Below are positions 7,237 through 12,418 of a stretch of DNA of 12,418 nt, one piece after another. This stretch comes from Candidatus Falkowbacteria bacterium HGW-Falkowbacteria-2 (lineage in GTDB: Bacteria; Patescibacteriota; Patescibacteriia; Patescibacteriales; UBA12465). Location of the stretch: assembly GCA_002841655.1 (NCBI GenBank), contig PHAH01000016.1, forward strand, positions 1-12,418, read 5' to 3'. How positions within the stretch are numbered: the stretch's first letter is position 1; every line of letters begins with the position of its first letter. A program made the translations under genes and the position numbers. The notes below the pieces were generated by a model. It searched no databases and was not told the origin of the DNA. It saw only the letters and a program-made list of their open reading frames with translations.

Positions 7237-8703
7237 TTATTGCTGATAAAACTGACGATAGCGAGTATTAAAGGCGTTTACCAGTTGATTATGAGTAGAA
7301 ACGGCCTGCTCGTAAGCATTCGCTTCAAGCTGGTAGGCATTGACGGCTGCATTGTAAGCTGGAACAGCATTATTATAAGCTTGGATATCACCGCCGTCTC
7401 TGTAGGCGGTCAAAATAGCCTCTTGTTCCTTCAGTTTTTGGTAGGACAGACTAAGAGCAGCCTCCATATTTTTAAGGTTCTCTGACGAAGCATTAAGACT
7501 AACCTTCATTCCAGAAATAGCAACCGCTTCAGCCTTAACCCCCTTCACTCCTTGATAGATTTTGCCCGTAGTCGCTTGCTTGATTTCCATCTTACCGAGT
7601 CTTGAAGCATCAAATAGATTTTCGAGATTGTTCTCCACAGTTACTGCCTGACCATTTGTAATAGAGGGCGGGACAACGCCAACCGGAAAGTAATTCGTTG
7701 TCTCAATATAGCAGTAGCCTGATCCATTTAATGAATCTTCTAGGGGGCAAGCGATGCCAGCGGCTGAGTGATTACTATCCGGGAAATCTAAGATGGCGGC
7801 ACCATAACCAAGACCACGTAACCAAAGCACAGCGAGAAAAGTGGTGTCGGCGCAAACACCTTTTTGTAGATACAGAGTTTCGAACGGATAGTATGGAATG
7901 TTTATTCCTGAATCTAATTTTGCACGGTCATATTCGAGGTATTGAATAAATGACATGACATAGGCGGCTGTTTGATCAGATGTTAGACTTCTGGCCGCAG
8001 CCTGTTTTTTTAATTCCCTAAGGACTGCCATGGTTTGATTGTCTTCTGGTCTCAACTTCAGAAACATACCATAGAAGGCTTCACGTACATCCGGCGGTTC
8101 TTGCCCGACATAATATGTATATACCTTTGGACTACTACTGTAAGCCGCGTAAAGGCCAGCATCAAGTGAGTAATCAAGTGCCTCGGCTTGATTGTTGAAG
8201 CGCCAATTAAAATCTTTCTCAGACGTCACCGACACCGTCGTCGCGCTAGATGCCACTGGAATCTGACTTAAGTCGGAATTGGTAATACCGAGTCCATTCT
8301 TACGCATCAAAGAAAAAGCGTCGGCCGGTCTACCAAGATATGATAGTTTAGCGCTAACAGGATCAACATAATACGCTTCGCCATTAGCTTGTACGCGCAA
8401 AAGGATGCGGCCCTTAAACTTTGGCGCAGAGGTGGCAGCAAAAATCTGGTAATTACTCTCGCTGATGCCTAGACCTAGACGGCGCATAAGCTCAAAGGCA
8501 TCGGCCGGCCTACCTAGAAAATATCTCTTAGCATCAAGTGGATTAACATACCATGCCTCCCCGTTGGCTTGCACTTGTAACAAGATTCTTCCTGACAAGC
8601 GTGAAGCAATTGTTTCTGCTTTAGCCGGTAAAGACGGCCACGCAGTCACCAAAATGACTGCTAACAGCAGCCATCTTTTTTGTTTATTAATATATTTGAG
8701 CAT
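7237..8703 (-). CDS. Secreted protein with two GRILLxV/LGRPADAF repeats, transglutaminase-like domain and C-terminal coiled coil
   Basis: The 488-residue product starts with a signal peptide (basic KQKR, hydrophobic 11-21, likely cleavage after AKA-29). Two copies of a module of about 50 residues follow, at 38-87 and 98-147, exactly 60 residues apart. Each reads GRILLxVQANGEAxYV...YxLGRPADAFxLMRxxGLGI, a module I associate with Patescibacteria secreted proteins. A transglutaminase-like cysteine protease fold covers about 225-340, with Cys284 in KGVCADTTFLAVLWLRGLGYG and His312 in SNHSAAG. The usual third residue (Asp) appears as Glu334 in YIETTNYF, so catalysis is plausible but unproven. The last 90 residues are helical, with a seven-residue rhythm YNAAVNAYQLEANAYEQAV. 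It follows the phosphatase gene by 9 nt. It may act on cell-surface or host proteins or peptidoglycan; the substrate is unknown. Confidence 0.85.
   Translation of the reverse strand: MLKYINKQKRWLLLAVILVTAWPSLPAKAETIASRLSGRILLQVQANGEAWYVNPLDAKRYFLGRPADAFELMRRLGLGISESNYQIFAATSAPKFKGRILLRVQANGEAYYVDPVSAKLSYLGRPADAFSLMRKNGLGITNSDLSQIPVASSATTVSVTSEKDFNWRFNNQAEALDYSLDAGLYAAYSSSPKVYTYYVGQEPPDVREAFYGMFLKLRPEDNQTMAVLRELKKQAAARSLTSDQTAAYVMSFIQYLEYDRAKLDSGINIPYYPFETLYLQKGVCADTTFLAVLWLRGLGYGAAILDFPDSNHSAAGIACPLEDSLNGSGYCYIETTNYFPVGVVPPSITNGQAVTVENNLENLFDASRLGKMEIKQATTGKIYQGVKGVKAEAVAISGMKVSLNASSENLKNMEAALSLSYQKLKEQEAILTAYRDGGDIQAYNNAVPAYNAAVNAYQLEANAYEQAVSTHNQLVNAFNTRYRQFYQQ
8263..8412 (-). repeat. Second coding copy of the GRILLxV/LGRPADAF module
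   Basis: These bases encode residues 98-147 of the transglutaminase-like protein. The copy matches the first at the protein level (GRILLxVQANGEAxYV, LGRPADAF, LMRxxGLGI) with a period of 180 bp. The nucleotide sequences have diverged, so the duplication is not recent. Confidence 0.85.
8443..8592 (-). repeat. First coding copy of the GRILLxV/LGRPADAF module
   Basis: These bases encode residues 38-87, directly after the signal peptide. Conserved glycine, arginine and aromatic positions shared with the second copy suggest a small surface-exposed fold used as a binding or anchoring module; this role is inference. Confidence 0.85.
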
Positions 8704-8712
8704 ATATAATGA

Positions 8713-9387
8713 TTAATCTTTTAGGGTGATAAATATATCTTCCTCGGGATAAGCAGGAAGATGATGGGCGTCATTAATGAAACTAATTTTAACGTAGCCA
8801 TCGCGGTCAATTACTAACTTGCTAATTGAACCTTGATAAATCTCAAACGACAAGAAACCGAGCACATCAGCATTCATAATGCTTGTGAGCAATGTCTTGA
8901 TAATATTACCATGACAAAATAATGCCACTCTCTCTCCCTTGTGCTTGGCAAATACATCCGCTAAAATACGACGTGTTTTTGCTTGCATGATATCAAGCTG
9001 GCGATCAAGAACTTTGTACTCCGGAAGACGCTGCTTTCGTCGCTCCTCTGAAGTTTTAAAATACTTAACGCGACGCCAATCCTTCCAATTGATCTCGTTT
9101 AAGCGTGGATCAACATGAATATCGATCTTTTGCTTGTTACCAAAAAAGGCAGCTGTCTCCTGAGCACGAGCAATCGCGCTGGAGTAAGCTGTATCAATGC
9201 TTAAGCGACTTAATCTAGATGCCAAAGCTTTGGCCTGCAAGCGACCATCGCTTGAAAGCGGCATCATAGCATCACCAAGTTTCTTCTCTAAGCTATATTC
9301 AGGATTGGCGTGTCTAATTAAATAGACAATAGTATAAGGCTCTCGCGTCTTTGGTTGGACTCGAGTGTAAGGATTTTTTGTACTCAT
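8713..9387 (-). CDS. Histidine phosphatase family (phosphoglycerate mutase-like) protein
   Basis: This is a branch-1 histidine phosphatase fold enzyme that forms a phosphohistidine intermediate. The 224 residues include YLIRHANPE (22-30) with nucleophile His26 and Arg25. SSAIARAQETA (69-79) has the second arginine (Arg74), and Glu98 in LNEINW is near the usual acid position. ALFCHGNIIK (155-164) has the second histidine, His159. The usual EWxxGxWEG segment after the acid is replaced by NEINWKDWRR, so the substrate is not the standard cofactor-dependent mutase one by inspection. The family includes sugar-phosphate, nucleotide and protein phosphatases (SixA, CobC, GpmB types), and the exact substrate cannot be told. 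The ATG overlaps the sod stop as TAATG, which suggests translational coupling. Confidence 0.9.
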   Translation of the reverse strand: MSTKNPYTRVQPKTREPYTIVYLIRHANPEYSLEKKLGDAMMPLSSDGRLQAKALASRLSRLSIDTAYSSAIARAQETAAFFGNKQKIDIHVDPRLNEINWKDWRRVKYFKTSEERRKQRLPEYKVLDRQLDIMQAKTRRILADVFAKHKGERVALFCHGNIIKTLLTSIMNADVLGFLSFEIYQGSISKLVIDRDGYVKISFINDAHHLPAYPEEDIFITLKD

Positions 9388-9983
9388 TATGATATAGCGT
9401 TACGGGCAGCAAAGTCCCAGTTAAATAAATGATTTAAGACGGCGTCAACATATTCCGCTCTTCTATTTTCGTAGTCAAGATAATATGAATGTTCCCAGAC
9501 ATCGAGAGCAAGCAAGGGCTTGGCTCCCTTCAAAAAAGCCGGTTCACCGTTCGGAGCTTTAATTATTTTCAATTTGTCCTCCTCGAGAGCCAGCCAAGTC
9601 CAGCCGCTACCAAATTGAGATAAGGCGACCGCCTTAAATTGCTCAGCCATCTTCTCAAATGATCCAAAATCGCGATCAATTTGTGTCAATAAATCCGCAG
9701 GAACATTTATCGTTTCTTGAGCTGGTCGTAAACTTTCCCAAAAGAAAAAATGATTATACACCTGACCGGCATTGTTAAATATTGAGACCAAATCTTCCTT
9801 GCCGTGAGTTTCTTTAATAATATCTTCCAGCTCCATCTTTTCATAGGCGGTGCCCTCAATTAACTTATTGAGGTTATCAATGTAGGCCTGATGATGCTTG
9901 CCGTGGTGAAGATTCATAGTTCTGCCGGATATATGGGGCGCGAGTGCCTCGGCAGCGTATGGTAATGACTTTAAAGTGAACAT
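9387..9983 (-). CDS. Superoxide dismutase, Fe/Mn family (Fe-type features)
   Basis: The enzyme converts superoxide to oxygen and hydrogen peroxide in the cytoplasm. All four metal ligands are visible in the 198-residue product: His26 (LHHGKHH), His78 (QVYNHFFFW), Asp161 and His165 (LDVWEHSYY). Tyr34, the gateway tyrosine, is conserved, as is FGSGWTWL (124-131). Gln74 in AGQVYNH occupies the position that in E. coli Fe-SOD supplies the active-site glutamine. Mn-SODs have glycine there and a glutamine near residue 146; here that segment reads APNGEP. Iron use is therefore favoured, although cambialistic enzymes exist. The gene has its own extended -10 promoter with a leader of about 25 nt and heads an operon with the phosphatase and the transglutaminase-like gene. 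Confidence 0.97.
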   Translation of the reverse strand: MFTLKSLPYAAEALAPHISGRTMNLHHGKHHQAYIDNLNKLIEGTAYEKMELEDIIKETHGKEDLVSIFNNAGQVYNHFFFWESLRPAQETINVPADLLTQIDRDFGSFEKMAEQFKAVALSQFGSGWTWLALEEDKLKIIKAPNGEPAFLKGAKPLLALDVWEHSYYLDYENRRAEYVDAVLNHLFNWDFAARNAIS

Positions 9984-10014
9984 ATAATGAGAAATTAATA
10001 ATAAATGTTTATGT

Positions 10015-10033
10015 ATTATAGCAAAATATTTGC
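10015..10033 (-). promoter_or_regulatory. Extended -10 promoter of the sod operon with overlapping inverted repeat
   Basis: On the minus strand TGC-TATAAT gives an extended -10 (TATAAT at 10015-10020). No good -35 is present at the 17-bp distance. Directly upstream, GCAAA (10021-10025) and TTTGC (10029-10033) flank ATA, an inverted repeat covering the spacer next to the -10. Such a position is suited to a repressor operator, for example an iron- or redox-responsive one. This is only inference. Confidence 0.6.
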
Positions 10034-10067
10034 CTTTCTCCTAATCTATTGAAATCGAATTAAAGAG

Positions 10068-10097
10068 GCTATTATTGCTAAACATTAGCGCTATTAT
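10068..10097. repeat. Direct repeats GCTATTAT spaced 22 bp, flanking an inverted repeat, between divergent promoters
   Basis: GCTATTAT occurs at 10068-10075 and again at 10090-10097, two helical turns apart. Between them lies the perfect inverted repeat GCTAA-ACA-TTAGC (10077-10089). The block sits 16 bp upstream of the -35 of the plus-strand gene and about 50 bp from the sod -10, so it could serve a shared regulator. Confidence 0.45.
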
Positions 10098-10113
10098 AAA
10101 AATGCAAATAGCT

Positions 10114-10142
10114 TTGACATTTACTTTAAAAAATGTTATAAT
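10114..10142 (+). promoter_or_regulatory. Perfect-consensus sigma70 promoter of the orphan plus-strand gene
   Basis: TTGACA (10114-10119) and TATAAT (10137-10142) are both exact consensus boxes with a 17-bp spacer; TG at 10134-10135 adds an extended -10. The expected start is near 10149, giving a leader of about 25 nt before the ATG at 10174 and excluding a start at 10075. Confidence 0.9.
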
Positions 10143-10173
10143 ACGCCCAGAACATTACAAAAACACACATATC

Positions 10174-11118
10174 ATGAAAACGACAGTTGCGTACTTTCCG
10201 GGCGATTATACAATTGTATACGCCCTTGCCGCCTGTCTAAAGGCGGGCTTTGAACTTCACCCCGCCTCAAACATGCATGAGTTGTGGGATATAAACAGTC
10301 GACAAATAGTCTTGCTTGATATAGACAGCGAAAACCCTGCATTTGCAGATTTTGAGTCATATCGCGAGTATATGCGACCAAAAATAATCAGCTGCCTTTC
10401 TTTAGCTGACTTATACGAGAGTGCCACTCAAAAATTGAATAATAACAAAGTCGCACTTCAGATCTGGAAACAATTAATCGACATTGATGATGTCTTTAAA
10501 AGTATTGTCTCTCTGAAAAAAGGTTATCTTAAAGACATTACCATCAAGCGATTTGCCTACGCATTACGCTCCGCGAGTATAAAAGCGAGTAATACCAATG
10601 ACCAGTTATTCTATTATAAGACACTGGAAAATATAGCGGCTGAAATTGCTGACTTAAACAGCAATTCGGAAATTGATATCCTGGCAATCTACTGTGAAAG
10701 AGTCAATGACACCACCAAAGCTGCCTTTAAGCGCATTACTTGCAACCACAGCATCTTTACGATTCCATATCGTGAAGTAGCTTATGCCTATCTCGCAAAC
10801 ATTTCGCCTTGGCTAGACCTTGATGAACTAAAAAAAATGGCAAAGGAGCATTATCCCTACCTGTCCATACTACAATATCGAGCAAACGATAAAGAGTATA
10901 CCTGGATAGGGTCTAAGTATAATCAACTCGACATTCGTCAATTCTTCGACTTACCGCGCAAAGTCTGTGAATACCAGTACTTGGAAGCCGAGGAAGCCTG
11001 GATTATATCGCGTGATTCAAGTAGCCCCACATCAGATGATGAATTCATCGGAGTTGGCAGCCATCGTCATGTTAGCCGTTTCTTGCGGCGAAAAATCAAA
11101 GAGTTAACAACACAATAA
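10174..11118 (+). CDS. Protein of unknown function, possibly a degenerate DHH-type phosphoesterase relative
   Basis: I do not recognise this 314-residue soluble protein. It has no signal peptide or membrane segment. The N-terminus MKTTVAYFPGDYTIVYALAA looks like an alternating strand-loop-helix unit, followed by VLLDIDSE (47-53), a strand ending in acidic residues. Residues 80-220 are mostly helical. Late blocks are YLSILQYR (229-236), a strand-like region EYTWIGSKYN, AWIISRD (275-281) and FIGVGSHRHVSRFL (291-304). The layout faintly recalls DHH/DHHA1 phosphoesterases (N-terminal DxDG loop, C-terminal GGGH), but the catalytic HxDxD and DHH motifs are absent, so activity would have to be lost or different. 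ATG 10174 is chosen because the promoter ends at 10142. It is the only plus-strand gene, ends at a terminator and has no operon partner. Confidence 0.8.
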   Translation: MKTTVAYFPGDYTIVYALAACLKAGFELHPASNMHELWDINSRQIVLLDIDSENPAFADFESYREYMRPKIISCLSLADLYESATQKLNNNKVALQIWKQLIDIDDVFKSIVSLKKGYLKDITIKRFAYALRSASIKASNTNDQLFYYKTLENIAAEIADLNSNSEIDILAIYCERVNDTTKAAFKRITCNHSIFTIPYREVAYAYLANISPWLDLDELKKMAKEHYPYLSILQYRANDKEYTWIGSKYNQLDIRQFFDLPRKVCEYQYLEAEEAWIISRDSSSPTSDDEFIGVGSHRHVSRFLRRKIKELTTQ

Positions 11119-11123
11119 TAAAA

Positions 11124-11153
11124 CCGCTGTTTTAAAAAATAGCGGCTTTTTTT
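11124..11153. terminator. Terminator shared by the orphan gene and rlmN
   Basis: CCGCT (11124-11128) pairs with AGCGG (11141-11145). The stem extends inward with a G-U and A-T pairs to about 9 bp. On the plus strand seven T residues follow (11147-11153). On the minus strand the same stem is followed by TTTTATTATT, so it can serve the convergent rlmN transcript too, though less strongly. Confidence 0.85.
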
Positions 11154-11160
11154 AAACAAA

Positions 11161-12171
11161 TTATTTGTTCACTCCTTTGCCTCCAGCGAGCTGCCCACAA
11201 GCACCATCAATATCCCTTCCCTGACTAAGTCGCTCCGTGACAGCCACACCAGCAGCTTCCAGCTTCTCCCTAAATGCCTTAATACGAGCTGGCGACGAGG
11301 GTTGAAATTTACCAGTGGCGTTATATGGAATTAGATTAACGAGGTGTAAAGGCTTCTTCATCAGGTTAATGAGAGTCACTGCATCATCCTCACCGTCGTT
11401 TATATTTTTAATCATTACATATTCAAACATCACCCGGCGGCCAGTTTTACGGATATAATCATCAACGGCACGCATTAATACTGGAATAGGATATTTCTTA
11501 CCAATTGGCATTAACTGTTCACGTAGCGAATCAAGTGGGGCGTGCAGTGAAACCGCCAAGTTCATCTGAATTTTTTCAGCAGCCAATTTTTTTATACCCT
11601 CCACAATCCCGGCCGTTGAAACTGATAGGCGACGGGCGCCAAGATTAAACTTCTCTGGATCATTTAAGGTTTTCGCCGCTTTTATAAACTCATCATAGTT
11701 TAAAAATGGCTCACCCATGCCCATGAACACAACATTATCAATTTTAGCTTCCTCCTCTAAGTGATTCAATCGACGTGCCCAGAAGAAATATTGTTCCACA
11801 ATTTCCTCGGCACTTAAATTGCGGGTAAAGCCGGCTGCACCAGTTGCACAAAAGGCGCATCCCAAAGGACATCCAGCCTGGGAGGAAACACAAACTGTGT
11901 TTCGGCCATCACGATGTCGCATCAAAACTGTTTCAACGGAAACTCCATCATCAAAAGTAATTAATGCTTTTTCAGTTTTTTTACTGCTGACACTTAACTC
12001 TGATTTGATATCAAGCGGACACTCCTCATCCAACCTTTCACGCAAAGCCAAAGGAAGAACACTTACGTCCGCCCAACGTTCCACTAGGTCCTGGTAGAGT
12101 GCCTGATATGCCTGCTTAAACCGGAATTTTGGTTCAGTTTGCAGTATTTGCGATAATTTAGATAAATCCAT
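11161..12171 (-). CDS. rlmN: 23S rRNA (adenine-2503-C2)-methyltransferase, dual-specificity RlmN
   Basis: This radical-SAM enzyme methylates C2 of A2503 in 23S rRNA and, in many bacteria, A37 of some tRNAs, by a mechanism that uses a methylated cysteine. The 336-residue product has the cluster motif CPLGCAFC with Cys101, Cys105 and Cys108. It also has GMGEP (151-155) for SAM binding, SVSTAGI (183-189), NLAVSLHAP (204-212) and DIDGACGQL (320-328) with Cys325, the second mechanistic cysteine. The Cfr resistance methyltransferase shares these motifs. The housekeeping setting and single copy favour RlmN, but a Cfr-like specificity cannot be excluded by eye. It starts 11 nt after the metallophosphoesterase stop, so both are probably in one transcript whose promoter lies beyond the window. 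Confidence 0.95.
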   Translation of the reverse strand: MDLSKLSQILQTEPKFRFKQAYQALYQDLVERWADVSVLPLALRERLDEECPLDIKSELSVSSKKTEKALITFDDGVSVETVLMRHRDGRNTVCVSSQAGCPLGCAFCATGAAGFTRNLSAEEIVEQYFFWARRLNHLEEEAKIDNVVFMGMGEPFLNYDEFIKAAKTLNDPEKFNLGARRLSVSTAGIVEGIKKLAAEKIQMNLAVSLHAPLDSLREQLMPIGKKYPIPVLMRAVDDYIRKTGRRVMFEYVMIKNINDGEDDAVTLINLMKKPLHLVNLIPYNATGKFQPSSPARIKAFREKLEAAGVAVTERLSQGRDIDGACGQLAGGKGVNK

Positions 12172-12182
12172 ATTAGTATTTT

Positions 12183-12418
12183 TTATTCAGCCAACTCAAG
12201 TTTCAATAAAACGATTTCCGAGCGACGTCCTAGCCTTAAAGGCGGGCCCCATGTGCCGGCGCCACCTGTATGTGAGATGGTGAAGCCGTTTAAACTATGT
12301 ACACCAACCTGAAATCCACTATAAATTAGCTTAGAAATTAAATTTAATGGAAACATCTGGCCGGCGTGAGTATGGCCAGAAAGCTGCAGATCAATGCCAG
12401 CAGCAGCTGCTGCGTCGG
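12183..12418 (-). CDS. Calcineurin-like metallophosphoesterase, C-terminal part, cut by window edge
   Basis: Only the last 77 residues are visible. They read DAAAAAGIDLQLSGHTHAGQ, then MFPLNLISKLIYSGFQVG, a strand-rich segment, TGGAGTWGPPLRLGRRSEIV and the end LLKLELAE. GHTHAGQ is the C-terminal metal-binding motif of calcineurin-like phosphoesterases, and GTWGPPLRLGxxSEI is the characteristic tail of the YkuE/YaeI-like branch, which includes UDP-diacylglucosamine-like pyrophosphatases and other membrane-linked phosphoesterases. The N-terminal metal ligands and any membrane anchor are outside the window. It lies upstream of rlmN with an 11-nt gap. The alanine run comes from a GCA/GCT tract and fits a helix before the motif. 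Confidence 0.92.
   Translation of the reverse strand, partial: DAAAAAGIDLQLSGHTHAGQMFPLNLISKLIYSGFQVGVHSLNGFTISHTGGAGTWGPPLRLGRRSEIVLLKLELAE

Noticed and set aside
7018..7485. Plus-strand open frame of 155 codons over the rpsB leader and the end of the transglutaminase-like gene
   Set aside because: It overlaps the rpsB promoter, the structured leader and a well-supported gene on the other strand, has no recognisable domain or promoter, and its composition looks like antisense translation.
10075..10173. Upstream in-frame ATG extending the orphan gene by 33 residues
   Set aside because: The perfect -35 and -10 boxes (10114-10142) lie inside this extension, so a transcript from this promoter could not contain it.
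10172..10381. Minus-strand 69-codon frame antisense to the orphan gene start
   Set aside because: No promoter or start context is visible and the encoded peptide has no recognisable feature; it is a shadow of the plus-strand gene.
12399..12413. GCA/GCT run with a CAGCAGCTGCTG palindrome at the metallophosphoesterase end
   Set aside because: It encodes an alanine-rich helix before the GHTHAGQ motif, in frame, and needs no explanation as a repeat element.
1..12418. Search for CRISPR arrays, insertion sequences, tRNA genes, prophage or toxin-antitoxin pairs
   Set aside because: No regularly spaced repeats, terminal inverted repeats, transposase motifs, cloverleaf-like segments or small paired genes were seen.

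Overview
The window looks like a stretch of chromosome from a Patescibacteria (Candidate Phyla Radiation) bacterium, probably on the Parcubacteria side. Three things suggest this. The ribosomal protein S2 starts with a KLPSLEEMLKAG-type N-terminus. The secreted transglutaminase-like protein carries two copies of the GRILLxVxANGEAxYV...LGRPADAF module that I associate with this group. The genes are tightly packed with A/T-rich start regions that mostly lack Shine-Dalgarno sequences. The taxonomic call is an inference from protein style; no rRNA gene is present.

Twelve of the thirteen complete or 5'-complete genes lie on the minus strand, so the main arrays read from right to left. (1) 12418-11161: the C-terminal part of a metallophosphoesterase, then rlmN, ending at a terminator shared with a convergent gene. 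(2) 10174-11118, plus strand: an unrecognised 314-residue protein behind a perfect-consensus promoter. (3) 9983-7237: Fe/Mn superoxide dismutase, histidine phosphatase (TAATG overlap) and a secreted transglutaminase-like protein, apparently one operon from an extended -10 promoter. (4) 7199-4583: rpsB, tsf and a RicT-like PSP1 gene, from a consensus promoter with a structured leader of about 155 nt to a strong terminator. (5) 4570-394: gapdh, a six-TM membrane protein, the CCA-adding enzyme and a cyclophilin lipoprotein, from an extended -10 promoter to a strong hairpin terminator. (6) 338-1: a cysteine desulfurase gene, cut by the window edge, with its own promoter.

Most of the content is housekeeping: translation (S2, EF-Ts, CCA addition, 23S rRNA A2503 methylation), glycolysis, sulfur mobilisation, oxidative defence and envelope proteins. 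There are no tRNAs, rRNAs, insertion sequences or CRISPR arrays. The points most worth a second look are the orphan plus-strand gene and its promoter region, the folded rpsB leader, the secreted repeat/transglutaminase protein in the sod operon, the cysteine-rich RicT homologue, and the start-codon context (T at -1, no Shine-Dalgarno) shared by most genes. I did not find a clearly new multi-gene system.
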